A DNA stretch of 64,000 nt from Streptomyces sp. TLI_171 (GCF_003610255.1 NZ_RAPS01000001.1:3472001-3536000); one strand, 5' to 3'; numbered from the stretch's first letter, positions 6,905-14,813 are shown. The notes: generated by a model not told the origin, from the letters alone. Program-made: numbers and translations.

Positions 6905-8287
6905 ATGGCCCACGACGCCGCCCCGCCCCCCGACGCCCCGGCCCCCGCGTACCCGGACGGGGAGCCGGCTTACCCCGGCGAGGAGCCGAACTACCCTGGC
7001 GAGGCACCGAGTTACCCCGGGAACGAGCCGTCCTACCCCGGCGAGGAGCCGAGCTACCGCGGAGAGGAGCCGACCTACCCTGGCGAAGAGCGGTCCCACC
7101 CCGGTGAGGAGCCCAGCCACTCCGCCGATGAGCCGCCCTACCCCGGTACGTCGCCCGCGTATCCGGGCGAGGAACCGGCCCGCTCGGCGGACGTACCCGC
7201 GAACCTCGTGGTGCCTCCCGTGCCTCTCTTGCCAGTCGCGCCGATCCCTCCGCCGCCGACCCACCCGCCGATCTCCGCGGCGCTCGACGACCTCGAACTC
7301 CAGTCGGGTCGCTTCCACCTGAGGGCACGCCAGCGCGGGGTCGACGGAGCCGCAGTCGCCCAACTGGTCGCCACGCTGCCCGCCGCGTTCATCAGTCTGG
7401 TCGTGGTCGCCCTGGCGGGCTCGATGGTCGACCCGCCGGTGGGGGTGCTTGCCGGGCTCGGGTGGCTGGGCTCCGGGCTGCTCGTCTTCCGGCCGTCCGT
7501 GGAGGGCCTGATCGCCCGGCGGCTCGGTATGCGCCTGCCAGAGCCCGCGGAGGCGGAGCGGTTGGCCGTGGTGTGGGAGCAGGTCACCCGGCGGGCCGGC
7601 GTTCGGCCTGGGACCTACCGCCTGTGGGTGCAGGACCGGGCGGAGCTGAACGCCACAGCCACCGCCGGGCACATCGTCGGGGTGACCCGGCACTCGCTCG
7701 ACCGCCTGTCGAACGCCCAACTCGCTGCCGTACTCGCGCACGAACTGGGTCACCATGTCGGCGGCCACACCTGGGCCGGGCTGCTCGCCGACTGGTACAG
7801 CCTGCCCGCACGCACCCTCGCACGGCTCACGTTCCGGCTCGCGTCCGCGCTGCTCGCCTCCCGCAACCCGGCGGGTGTGGGCTGCGGCGGCTGCCTGGTG
7901 CTGACGACTCCGTTCGTCCTGATCGACGTGCTGTACGTGGAAGGGCTGTGGTGGCTGTTCCTGCCCGCCGCGCTGGCCCCGCTCTTCGTCACCCTGCTCA
8001 AGCGCCGGGCGGAGCGGCGCGCCGACGACTACGCCGTCGGCCTGGGCTTCGGCCCCGACCTGGCTGCCGTCGTACTTCAGGAGCAGCAGCGCCGCCGCAC
8101 GTCGGGATCGGCCGCCCGGCCCCGGCCGCATCCGCCCGTCGGGTCTCCGCCCTTCTCGGCCCAGCCGTCGACACGGACGCCCGGGCCGGCCGCGGCTCCC
8201 CCGCCGCCGACCCCGCACACCGATCTCGACGCCCGGCTGCGCCAGCTGCAGGACCGGCTGGGGAACGGCGGAAGCGACGGCGGCTGA
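6905..8287 (+). CDS. M48-type membrane metalloprotease with YPGEEP repeats
   Basis: A 460-residue protein. Residues 16-91 are eleven copies of a Tyr-Pro-Gly-Glu-Glu-Pro heptad. Two membrane segments follow (about 141-180: VATLPAAFISLVVVALAG and VGVLAGLGWLGSGLLVF), then the zinc motif HELGHH at 279-284. The third zinc ligand is probably the Glu in KRRAERRADDYA. Another hydrophobic region (about 330-365) lies between them. M48/HtpX peptidases cleave membrane or misfolded proteins. Here the enzyme has an acidic, proline-rich cytoplasmic or surface tail not normal for HtpX. It follows the PycTM-like gene by 39 bp on the same strand and probably belongs to the same transcript. A regulator of the membrane effector is one possibility, but this is inference. 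Confidence 0.8.
   Translation: MAHDAAPPPDAPAPAYPDGEPAYPGEEPNYPGEAPSYPGNEPSYPGEEPSYRGEEPTYPGEERSHPGEEPSHSADEPPYPGTSPAYPGEEPARSADVPANLVVPPVPLLPVAPIPPPPTHPPISAALDDLELQSGRFHLRARQRGVDGAAVAQLVATLPAAFISLVVVALAGSMVDPPVGVLAGLGWLGSGLLVFRPSVEGLIARRLGMRLPEPAEAERLAVVWEQVTRRAGVRPGTYRLWVQDRAELNATATAGHIVGVTRHSLDRLSNAQLAAVLAHELGHHVGGHTWAGLLADWYSLPARTLARLTFRLASALLASRNPAGVGCGGCLVLTTPFVLIDVLYVEGLWWLFLPAALAPLFVTLLKRRAERRADDYAVGLGFGPDLAAVVLQEQQRRRTSGSAARPRPHPPVGSPPFSAQPSTRTPGPAAAPPPPTPHTDLDARLRQLQDRLGNGGSDGG
6950..7177 (+). repeat. Eleven-copy 21-bp tandem repeat encoding YPGEEP-x heptads
   Basis: In-frame imperfect repeat inside the M48-type protease gene (residues 16-91). Copies begin Y16, Y23, Y30, Y37, Y44, Y51, Y58, H65, H72, Y79 and Y86. 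Substitutions cluster toward the later copies, as expected of a repeat that expands by slippage. Confidence 0.85.
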
Positions 8288-8294
8288 CAGTCGG

Positions 8295-9743
8295 TCACGC
8301 TTGGTGAGGCCCGCGGCGGGCGGCGGCCGCGGCGAGGGCCGCGCCGAGCAGGAAGGCGGCGGAGGCGACCAGCGCGGCGGCGTGCAGGCCGGGGACGGGG
8401 CCGAGGGCGCCGGTCAGGGCGCCGAACAGGGCGACCCCGAGGGCGCTGCCGCTCTGGCGGGAGACGTTGAAGAGCGCCGAGACGGTGCCCGCCGCCCCGG
8501 CCGGAGCGGCCTCCAGCAGTGCGACGGTGCCGGCCACCACCGTCAGCGGGGTCGCCAGGCCGGTCGTCACCAGCGCGAACAGCAGGACGGCGTACGGAGT
8601 CTGCGGCTCCACCGCCAGCCAGCCGAGGAAGCCGACCGACCCCAGCAGCAGCGCACCGGCCATCGTCCGGTACGGCCCGAGCCGGGCGGACAGCCGGCTG
8701 GACAGCGGCGCCGCCAGCAGCCCCATGCCGACCGAGGGCAGCAGGGCCAGCCCAGCGCCCAACGCGCCGTAGTGGCGCTCCTGTTGGAGGTGCAGCGTGA
8801 CCAGGAACAGCATCCCGTAGTAGCCGAGGCTGATCAGCAGTCCCACGGCGTTGGCGGCGGCCAGCCGGCCGTCCCGGAGCAGCGCGGGCGGCAGCAGCGG
8901 CGCCCGCCCGCCGGGGCGGGTCCGCCGTGCGCGCTCCAGGCGGCGCTCCACCAGCGCGAAGGCCGTCAGCGCCGCCGCGCCGAGCCCGAGCAGCGCCGTC
9001 ACCACCGGGGCGCCCCACCCGGAGGCGCCCGCCTGGTTGACTCCGCCGACCAGGGCCACCAGCCCGACCGCGCCCGACAGTTGGCCCGCCGGGTCGGACC
9101 GCCGGGCGCCTTCGTCCATCCGCCGGGACGGTCGGAGGTGGCGGAGCGTCAGCAGGGCGGCCGCCGCGGCGACCGGCAGGTTCACCCAGAACACCCAGCG
9201 CCAGTCCAGGCCGGTCACCAGCAGGCCGCCCACCGCCGGGCCCGCCCCGAACGCCACCGCCGAGACCAGTCCCCAGCCGCCGACCGCCCGGACCCGCAGG
9301 GCCGGGTCCGGGTACGCCGCGCGCAGCAGTGCGAAGGAGGCGGGCACCAGCAGCGCCGCCCCCGCGCCCTGGACCAGCCGGGCCGCGATCAGCACCGCCC
9401 CGGTCGGGGCCGCCGCGCAGCCGGCCGAGGCCGCGGCGAACACCGCCAGGCCCGCCAGGTAGAGCCGCCGGTGCCCGAACCGGTCGCCGAGCCCGCCGCC
9501 GAACAGCAACAGGCCCGCGAACACGGTGCTGTAGCCGTCCACGATCCACTGCAGCCCGGCCGGGCCGACGCCGAGCGAGGACCGCACGCCCGGGAGCGCG
9601 ACGTTGACCACGGTGACGTCGAGCATCACCAGGAAGTGGGCCAGGCTCAGCGCGACCAGCGGCAGCAGGGGCAGCCGGCGGCCGGCGGCCCGGCCCGGGG
9701 CGAGGGCGGCGGCGAAAGCGGGTGAGCGGTCGAGGAGAGGCAT
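8295..9743 (-). CDS. MFS drug exporter, DHA2 (EmrB/QacA) type
   Basis: A 482-residue integral membrane protein with the DHA2 hallmarks: LDVTVVNVALPGVRSSLG in helix 1, GGGLGDRFGHRRLYLAG (motif A) after helix 2, RLVQGAGAALLVPASFALL (motif B) and GWGLVSAVAFGAGPAVGGLL (motif C). About 14 helices fit the length. ATG 9743 has GGAG nine bases upstream; a GTG at 9767 is possible but lacks a site. It diverges from an ArsR-like regulator over a 65-bp gap holding a perfect inverted repeat, the usual arrangement of a substrate-inducible efflux pair. The substrate is unknown. Its stop is 8 bp from the convergent protease gene, so any shared terminator would lie within coding sequence. Confidence 0.9.
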   Translation of the reverse strand: MPLLDRSPAFAAALAPGRAAGRRLPLLPLVALSLAHFLVMLDVTVVNVALPGVRSSLGVGPAGLQWIVDGYSTVFAGLLLFGGGLGDRFGHRRLYLAGLAVFAAASAGCAAAPTGAVLIAARLVQGAGAALLVPASFALLRAAYPDPALRVRAVGGWGLVSAVAFGAGPAVGGLLVTGLDWRWVFWVNLPVAAAAALLTLRHLRPSRRMDEGARRSDPAGQLSGAVGLVALVGGVNQAGASGWGAPVVTALLGLGAAALTAFALVERRLERARRTRPGGRAPLLPPALLRDGRLAAANAVGLLISLGYYGMLFLVTLHLQQERHYGALGAGLALLPSVGMGLLAAPLSSRLSARLGPYRTMAGALLLGSVGFLGWLAVEPQTPYAVLLFALVTTGLATPLTVVAGTVALLEAAPAGAAGTVSALFNVSRQSGSALGVALFGALTGALGPVPGLHAAALVASAAFLLGAALAAAAARRGPHQA

Positions 9744-9767
9744 GGGGAGAGTCTCCGGGCGGAACAC

Positions 9768-9783
9768 TTCGCCGTCCGGCGAA
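9768..9783. promoter_or_regulatory. Inverted-repeat operator between MFS exporter and ArsR-like gene
   Basis: TTCGCCG-TC-CGGCGAA, a perfect 7+7 bp inverted repeat 25 bp from both start codons. The position suits an autoregulating repressor encoded by the divergent gene at 9809. Confidence 0.55.
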
Positions 9784-9808
9784 CTGTGCCCGGCCTAGGC
9801 TGGGGCGC

Positions 9809-10573
9809 ATGCCCGACTCCCCCGTTTCCCCCGGCCAGCCCGACGTGGCCCGGGCCGCCGCGCTGCTCGCGGACCCGTCGCGGGCCCGGATGCTGAAGGC
9901 GCTCAGCGACGGCCGCGCGCTGTCCGGCGCCGTCCTGGCCGCCGAGGCGGGCGTCGGCGCGCCGACCGCCAGCGCCCACCTGACCCGGCTGGTCGACGCC
10001 GGGCTGGTCACCGCCCACACCTCGGGACGCCACCGCTTCTACCGGCTGACCGGCCCGGAGGTCACCCACGCGCTGGAGGCGCTCGCGCTGATCGCCCCGC
10101 CGCTGCCGATCACCTCGCTGCGCGACAGCGGCACCACCAATGCGCTGCGCCGCTCCCGCACCTGCTACGACCACCTGGCCGGGCGGCTCGGCGTCGCCCT
10201 GATGGGCGCCCTGCTGGCCCGCGGCCTGCTCACCGGCCACGACGGCTCCCACCGGCCGGCCGCCGCCGTCCGCGACCGGGACGCCGGGTACGGCCGCGAC
10301 CACGACTACCGGCTCACCGAGCGCGGCCGCGCCGCCCTGCACCGCCTCGGCATCGACCTGGCGGGCCTGCCGCCGCGCCGCCCGCTGGTCCGGTACTGCG
10401 TCGACTGGAGCGAGCGGCAGCACCACCTGGCCGGCGCGGCCGGGGCCGCGGTCACCGCCCGGCTGCTCGACCTCGGGTGGATCCGACACGGTGTCAGTCC
10501 CCGGGTGGTCCACCTCACCGCGGCGGGCGAGCGCGGCCTCGCCGACTGGATCGGCCTGCACCCCGCGGGCTGA
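9809..10573 (+). CDS. ArsR-like winged-helix regulator
   Basis: A 254-residue regulator. The N-terminal 85 residues form an ArsR/HTH_20-type domain: ARAAALLADPSRARMLKAL, then AGVGAPTASAHLTRLVDAGLV (recognition helix) and the wing TSGRHRFYRL. No ArsR metal-cysteine motif is present; the Cys at RTCYDHLAG is isolated. The longer C-terminal part (DHLAGRLGVALMGALLARGLL...) is shared by actinobacterial ArsR-type repressors of efflux pumps and probably binds the ligand. ATG 9809 is chosen because the GC-rich frame upstream would run through the operator. It has a poor ribosome site, so the mRNA may be nearly leaderless. It probably represses the divergent exporter. Confidence 0.85.
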   Translation: MPDSPVSPGQPDVARAAALLADPSRARMLKALSDGRALSGAVLAAEAGVGAPTASAHLTRLVDAGLVTAHTSGRHRFYRLTGPEVTHALEALALIAPPLPITSLRDSGTTNALRRSRTCYDHLAGRLGVALMGALLARGLLTGHDGSHRPAAAVRDRDAGYGRDHDYRLTERGRAALHRLGIDLAGLPPRRPLVRYCVDWSERQHHLAGAAGAAVTARLLDLGWIRHGVSPRVVHLTAAGERGLADWIGLHPAG

Positions 10574-10582
10574 CCCGCCGCA

Positions 10583-11059
10583 TCAGGCGGTGGCCTTGCC
10601 CGCGGCGACCAGGGCGGCCAGCGCGGTGCGCTGGACGTAGGCGAGCAGCGCGACGGTGACGGCGGACATCAGCAGGGCGAACAGCAGGTGGCCGAGCGCG
10701 GAGGCGACGGCCAGGCCGAGGACGCCCAGCAGCAGGTGGCTACCGAGGCGGAGGCCGACCAGGGCGAAGGCGACCTTGCGGGTGCCCTTGCCGCGCCAGA
10801 GCAGCTTGGCGAGCTTCAGGCGGCTGCGCAGCAGGGTGAGCGAGACGGTGATGTTGAGGGCGGCCAGTGCGAGCAGGGCGGGCCAGGCGGCGGGGAAGGC
10901 GCGCAGCAGGTCGAAGGCGCCGGCCAGCACGCCCTCGAAGCCGAAGAACCAGACCGGCAGGCGCATCGACGCCGCGGTGGGCGTCTGCGCGGCCCCGGCC
11001 GCGGCCGGGGCCGGGGCGGTGGCGGTGGCGGTGGCGGGCTGGTAGGTGATGGCGCTCAT
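10583..11059 (-). CDS. Small membrane protein of unknown function
   Basis: A 158-residue protein that I do not recognise. An Ala/Thr/Pro-rich N-terminus (about 1-32) precedes four probable membrane helices: around FEGVLAGAFDLL, WPALLALAALNITVSLTLL, LGSHLLLGVLGLAVASAL and LFALLMSAVTVALLAYV. A basic loop (RSRLKLAKLLWRGKGTRK) separates helices 2 and 3 and should be cytoplasmic. ATG 11059 is preceded by GGGGGACGAG. It converges on the ArsR-like gene with a 9-bp gap and diverges from the ECF41 sigma factor, so it may share a promoter region with the latter. Confidence 0.7.
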   Translation of the reverse strand: MSAITYQPATATATAPAPAAAGAAQTPTAASMRLPVWFFGFEGVLAGAFDLLRAFPAAWPALLALAALNITVSLTLLRSRLKLAKLLWRGKGTRKVAFALVGLRLGSHLLLGVLGLAVASALGHLLFALLMSAVTVALLAYVQRTALAALVAAGKATA

Positions 11060-11180
11060 GGTCTCGTCCCCCGTTGTGTGTCCTGGCGTCCGGTCCGGCT
11101 CTCCCCGGCGGTGATCACCACTGTGCCCGCCGGGCCGGGGTCCGGCCCAGAGCGGCCGGTCACCGGCTCGGCATGACAGA

Positions 11181-11187
11181 TGTCACG
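11181..11187 (+). promoter_or_regulatory. Possible ECF41-type -35 element (TGTCACG)
   Basis: TGTCACG lies 37 bp upstream of the ECF41 sigma gene, close to the TGTCACA -35 sequence known for autoregulated ECF41 promoters. I could not see the expected CGTC -10 at the right distance. It also forms half of a short palindrome TGACA-GA-TGTCA, so a repressor site is an alternative. Confidence 0.3.
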
Positions 11188-11223
11188 GGCCGTCAGTGCG
11201 GGCTCCGCCGCTAGCGTGGAGGC

Positions 11224-12117
11224 ATGGACGGGGTGCGGGAGTTCGAGAGCCACCGGCGGCGGATGTTCTCGCTGGCCTACCGGATGCTGGGGTCGGCGGC
11301 CGAGGCGGAGGACGTGGTGCAGGACGCGTACCTGCGCTGGCACGGCGCGCAGGACGGCCAGGTGGTGTCGCCCGGGGCGTGGCTGACGAAGGTGGTCACC
11401 AACCTGTGCCTGAACCGCCTGGGGTCGGCGCGGGTCCGGCGGGAGGAGTACCCGGGGACGTGGCTGCCCGAGCCGGTCGCCACCGCGGGCGGGGCGCTCG
11501 GGCCGATGGAGCGGGCGGAGCAGCGCGAGGCGGTGTCGTTCGCCGTGCTGACGCTGATGGAGCGGCTGTCCCCGCCGGAGCGGGCCGCCGTGGTGCTGCG
11601 GGACGCCTTCGCGTACAGCCACCGGGAGATCGCCGCGGTGCTGGACTGCTCGGAGGCCGCCGCCCGGCAGCTGTACCACCGCGGGCACAAGCACCTGGCG
11701 GACGAGGCCCCGCACGGCGCCGCCGATCCGGCGCAGAACGCGGAGCTACTGGGCCGGTTCCTGGACGCCGCGGCGGAGGGTTCGCTGGAGCGGCTGGAGG
11801 CCCTGCTCGCCGAGCACGTGGTGGTCTGGTCGGACGGCGGCGGCAAGGTCCGGGCCGCGCTGCGGCCGGTCGCCGGGCGGACCAACGCGTCCCGGTTCCT
11901 GGCCGGCCTGTTCGAGCGGTTCACCGCGGGCGTCCGGTTCGAGGTGGCCGAGGCCAACGGCGGTGCGGCGCTGCTCTGCTGGGAGGGCGAGGAGCTGACC
12001 TCGTTCGCCGTGGTGGAGACCGGCGGGGAGGGGGTCACCGGGATCCGGATCCTGCGCAACCCCGAGAAGCTCGCCCACTTCGCGGCCGGGCGGCGGGCGC
12101 TGTCACAGAACGGGTGA
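11224..12117 (+). CDS. ECF41-group RNA polymerase sigma factor (SigJ-like)
   Basis: A 297-residue sigma factor. Region 2 (FSLAYRMLGSAAEAEDVVQDAYLRW) and region 4 (MERLSPPERAAVVLRDAFAYSHREIAAVLDCSEAAARQL) are followed by a SnoaL/NTF2-like C-terminal domain. It has the ECF41 signature motifs WLPEP in the linker, DGGGK in the extension, and NPEKL (usually NPDKL) near the end. In ECF41 factors this extension modulates activity in place of a classical anti-sigma factor. No anti-sigma gene is seen here. ATG 11224 follows GTGGAGGC. The next gene downstream is an epimerase-type protein, the usual ECF41 partner class. Confidence 0.94.
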   Translation: MDGVREFESHRRRMFSLAYRMLGSAAEAEDVVQDAYLRWHGAQDGQVVSPGAWLTKVVTNLCLNRLGSARVRREEYPGTWLPEPVATAGGALGPMERAEQREAVSFAVLTLMERLSPPERAAVVLRDAFAYSHREIAAVLDCSEAAARQLYHRGHKHLADEAPHGAADPAQNAELLGRFLDAAAEGSLERLEALLAEHVVVWSDGGGKVRAALRPVAGRTNASRFLAGLFERFTAGVRFEVAEANGGAALLCWEGEELTSFAVVETGGEGVTGIRILRNPEKLAHFAAGRRALSQNG

Positions 12118-12166
12118 CTGCCCGGTTCCTTCCGGCGAGACCACTTCGCCTCCTGGAGGGAACCCC

Positions 12167-12946
12167 GTGATGAACGATCGAATCCTGCTGGTGACCGGTG
12201 CGACCGGCGTCCTCGGCGGCGAGGTGCTGCGGCAGGCCGCCGGCCGCCCCGTCCGGGCGCTGACCCGGCGCAGCACTCCGCCGGCGGCCGACGGCGCGGC
12301 CGGCGTCGACTGGCGGACCGGCGACCTGACCGCCGGCGCCGGCCTGGACGCGGCGTTCGCCGGGGTCGACGCAGTGATCCACTGCGCGAGCGACCCGCGG
12401 CGGCCGAAGAACGACCTGCCCGCGTTCCGGCACCTGCTGGACGCGGCCCGGCGGGCCGGCGTCCGGCACCTCGTCAACATCTCGATCGTCGGCATCGACC
12501 GGATCCCGCTGCCGTACTACCGGGTCAAGCTGGCGACCGAGGAGCTGCTCGCCGACTCGGGGCTGGGCTGGAGCAACCTGCGGGCCACCCAGTTCCCGCA
12601 GCTGCTGGACGGGATGCTCGGCGGGCTCGCCCGGCTGCCCGTGCTGCCGATGGTGTCCCGGACGCCGGTGCAGCCGGTCCGGGCGTCGGAGGTCGCGGCC
12701 CGGCTGGTGGAACTCGCCGCGGGCGAACCGGTGGGGCGGGCCGCGGACTTCGCCGGGCCGGAGGTCCACGAGGCGACGGCGCTGGCGGCGAGCTGGCTGC
12801 GTGCGCACGGCAGCCGCAAGCGCGTGCTGCCCGTCCACCTGCCCGGCCGGATCGGCAGCGCGCTGCGCCACGGGTACCTGACCGCTCCGGACCGCGCCGT
12901 CGGGACGGGCACCTGGGCCGACCACCTGGCGCGGGGCGGGAAGTAG
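12167..12946 (+). CDS. NAD(P)-binding epimerase/NmrA-type protein, likely ECF41 target
   Basis: A 259-residue atypical short-chain dehydrogenase: ILLVTGATGVLGGEVLRQ (dinucleotide motif), DAVIHCASDP and VNISIVGIDRIPLPYYRVKLATEELL, with YYRVK in the place of the SDR Tyr-x-x-x-Lys pair. Members of the carboxymuconolactone decarboxylase / oxidoreductase / epimerase set commonly sit beside ECF41 sigma genes and form their target regulon, so the pairing supports the call. GTG 12167 is followed at once by ATG 12170; GGAGGG upstream serves either. The gap to the sigma gene is 49 bp, and the gene is probably transcribed with it and also from its own promoter. The reaction is unknown. Confidence 0.85.
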   Translation: MMNDRILLVTGATGVLGGEVLRQAAGRPVRALTRRSTPPAADGAAGVDWRTGDLTAGAGLDAAFAGVDAVIHCASDPRRPKNDLPAFRHLLDAARRAGVRHLVNISIVGIDRIPLPYYRVKLATEELLADSGLGWSNLRATQFPQLLDGMLGGLARLPVLPMVSRTPVQPVRASEVAARLVELAAGEPVGRAADFAGPEVHEATALAASWLRAHGSRKRVLPVHLPGRIGSALRHGYLTAPDRAVGTGTWADHLARGGK

Positions 12947-13010
12947 CGGACGGCCCTGCCGGCGGCCCCAGGACGGCGGGGGCGGCGGCAGGGCCGGGCC
13001 TGAGCGACGG

Positions 13011-13051
13011 GCCGGAGGGGATCCGCCCCGGGATGGCGGATCCCCTCCGGC
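13011..13051. terminator. Bidirectional terminator
   Basis: Perfect 17-bp stem (GCCGGAGGGGATCCGCC with its complement) and a 7-base loop, between the convergent epimerase gene and NmrA-like gene. There is no T-run, as is common in actinomycetes. Confidence 0.85.
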
Positions 13052-13096
13052 CGGCTCCCCGGGGTCGAGGCAGCGGGCCCCCGGGGGGTCGGAGGG

Positions 13097-13942
13097 TTAC
13101 TGGAAGGCGGGGCGGGCGTCGGCGGCCCAGGCCGAGAAGGGCAGGGCCGGGCGGCCCAGCACCTTCTCGACGTCGGGGCTGACCAGCTGCTCCTCGGCGA
13201 GCGGCGAGCCGAGGATGTCCAGGGTGCCGTCGATGACGGCTTCGGGCATGAACTGCGAGAGGTGCTCGCGGGCCTGCTCGCGGCTGAGTTCGACGAAGGT
13301 GATCTCCTCGCCGATCGCCTCGGCGAGCGCCGCGGCCTGCTCGCGGGGGCTGACGGCCGCGGGGCCGGTGAGGGTGTAGATCCGGCTCTGGTGGCCGTCC
13401 TCGACGAGCGCGGCGGCGGCGACCGCGGCCAGGTCGGCGGGGTGGACCACGGGGAGGGCGACGTCCGCGAAGGGCGCGAAGACGGTGCGCTGCCCGCGGA
13501 CCGACTCGGCCCAGGCGTAGGCGTTGGAGGCGAAGCCGCCGGCTCGCAGCACGGTGTACTCCAGGCCGCTGACGCGCAGGGCGAGTTCGAACTCGCGGAG
13601 GCGGAAGTGCGAGGGGGCGTCGGGGCGGGTGCCGTTGATCTGGGAGGAGAGCAGCACGACGCGCTTGACGCCGGCGTCGCGGGCCAGGTCCATCAGGTCG
13701 GTGGCGGGCGCGCCGGGGCCGTTGAGCTCGCCGGCCAGCAGGACGAACAGGGCGTCGGCGCCGTCCAGGGCGGGCTTCAGGCTGGTGAAGTCGGCGAGGT
13801 CGGCGACGACGTGGACCACGCCGTCGGGGAAGCCGTCGGGCTGTTCGCGGCGGGACACCGCCGTGACCTTCTGGCCGGCTTCGGCGAGCAGCCGGACCAG
13901 CGAACGGCCGACGTTCCCGGTGGCTCCGGTGACAACGATCAT
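13097..13942 (-). CDS. NmrA-type NAD(P)H:quinone oxidoreductase-like protein (QOR2-like)
   Basis: A 281-residue Rossmann protein: MIVVTGATGNVGRSLVRLL, DALFVLLAG, VVLLSSQINGTRP and SNAYAWAESVRGQRTVFAPF. It is a paralogue of the gene at the left edge. ATG 13942 follows GAGGAG with 7 bases of spacing, and an upstream ATG at 14053 would run through the regulatory palindrome. QOR2-class enzymes reduce quinones with NADPH in vivo. The TAGGTACCTA palindrome lies 78 bp upstream, matching the sites at the two HxlR genes. As the first gene of the polyketide region it could protect the host against the quinone product; a biosynthetic reductase role cannot be excluded. Confidence 0.88.
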   Translation of the reverse strand: MIVVTGATGNVGRSLVRLLAEAGQKVTAVSRREQPDGFPDGVVHVVADLADFTSLKPALDGADALFVLLAGELNGPGAPATDLMDLARDAGVKRVVLLSSQINGTRPDAPSHFRLREFELALRVSGLEYTVLRAGGFASNAYAWAESVRGQRTVFAPFADVALPVVHPADLAAVAAAALVEDGHQSRIYTLTGPAAVSPREQAAALAEAIGEEITFVELSREQAREHLSQFMPEAVIDGTLDILGSPLAEEQLVSPDVEKVLGRPALPFSAWAADARPAFQ

Positions 13943-14019
13943 GGCAATGCTCCTCAGTTCAAAGGGCTGGTCGAGGACGTTTCCGCCCTGGTCTCCGACG
14001 CTAGCATCATGAAGATAGT

Positions 14020-14029
14020 AGGTACCTAG
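14020..14029. promoter_or_regulatory. HxlR-type operator, copy 2 (TAGGTACCTA)
   Basis: Perfect 10-bp palindrome followed by gaggaaac, in the divergent gap between the QOR2-like gene and the gene at 14140. It shares core and 3' flank (tagaggaaa) with the copy at 21785. No HxlR gene is adjacent here, so control would be in trans. Confidence 0.65.
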
Positions 14030-14139
14030 AGGAAACCTACTCTCCTCCGACACGCCGAATCAGACAACTCGGTACGGTTTTTCTACAGGGTTCTGCAAAG
14101 TTCTCTTAACCCCCGCGCGGGCGTGGGGATGCTGAGGGC

Positions 14140-14742
14140 ATGACTGACACCGCGAACTCCCCCGCCCCGGCCGTGGCCGACCCCCGGCCCGGCTTCTTCG
14201 CCGCCGCCGACGTGCTCGGCAAGGTCCTCGCCGACCTGCGCGCCGACCAGTACGACCTGACCACCCCCTGCCCGGAGTACAGCGTCCGCGACCTGGCCAA
14301 CCACGTCGTCTCGGTGCTGCGCCGGATCGCCGTGATGGGCGCCGGCGGCTCGTTCATGCTGGTGCCGCACTTCGCCGTCGACGTGGCGGACGGCGAGTGG
14401 GCCGCCGCCTGGGAGTCCGCCGACGCGGACTTCAAGAAGGTCTGGGGCGACCCGTCGGTGCTGGGCCGGACCATCGGACTGCCCTGGGGCCCGGTTCCCG
14501 GCGCGGTCGCCTCGGTGATCTGGACCAACGAACTGGTGCTGCACGCCTGGGACATCGCCACCGCGACCGGCCAGCAGGTGGACTGGCCGGCCGAGGCGCT
14601 GGCCGCCCCGCTGGCGAACATGAAGCGCGCCGTGCCCGCCGAGCCGCGCGGTGGCCAGGTGCCGTTCGGCCCGGTCGTCCCGGTGCCGGACGACGCCCCC
14701 GCCATCGACCGCCTGGTCGGCTGGTACGGCCGCCGTCCCTGA
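14140..14742 (+). CDS. TIGR03086-family metal-binding protein (mycothiol-dependent maleylpyruvate isomerase fold)
   Basis: A 200-residue protein of the actinobacterial DinB-like four-helix family: YDLTTPCPEYSVRDLANHVVSVL near residues 44-66 and WTNELVLHAWDIATATGQ near 128-145. The His in NHVV and the His/Glu in NELVLHAWD match the metal ligands of mycothiol-dependent enzymes in this superfamily. Such proteins often transfer or remove thiols from electrophiles. It is divergent from the QOR2-like gene across a 197-bp gap with the HxlR-type palindrome, so it may belong to the same stress response. The substrate is unknown. A strong terminator follows 25 bp after the stop. Confidence 0.82.
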   Translation: MTDTANSPAPAVADPRPGFFAAADVLGKVLADLRADQYDLTTPCPEYSVRDLANHVVSVLRRIAVMGAGGSFMLVPHFAVDVADGEWAAAWESADADFKKVWGDPSVLGRTIGLPWGPVPGAVASVIWTNELVLHAWDIATATGQQVDWPAEALAAPLANMKRAVPAEPRGGQVPFGPVVPVPDDAPAIDRLVGWYGRRP

Positions 14743-14767
14743 TCCGCCGTCACTTCCCCACTGCCCC

Positions 14768-14801
14768 GGAGGGCCGTCGGACGCGAGTCCGGCGGCCCTC
14801 C
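14768..14801. terminator. Bidirectional terminator
   Basis: 15-bp stem (GGAGGGCCGTCGGAC arm, one G-U pair) with a GCGA loop between the convergent genes at 14742 and 14814. Confidence 0.8.
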
Positions 14802-14813
14802 TCCGCGTCCGGA

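Noticed and set aside
6950..7177. Regular repeats considered as a CRISPR array
   Set aside because: The units are in frame, contiguous, without spacers, and encode a heptad; no cas gene is present.
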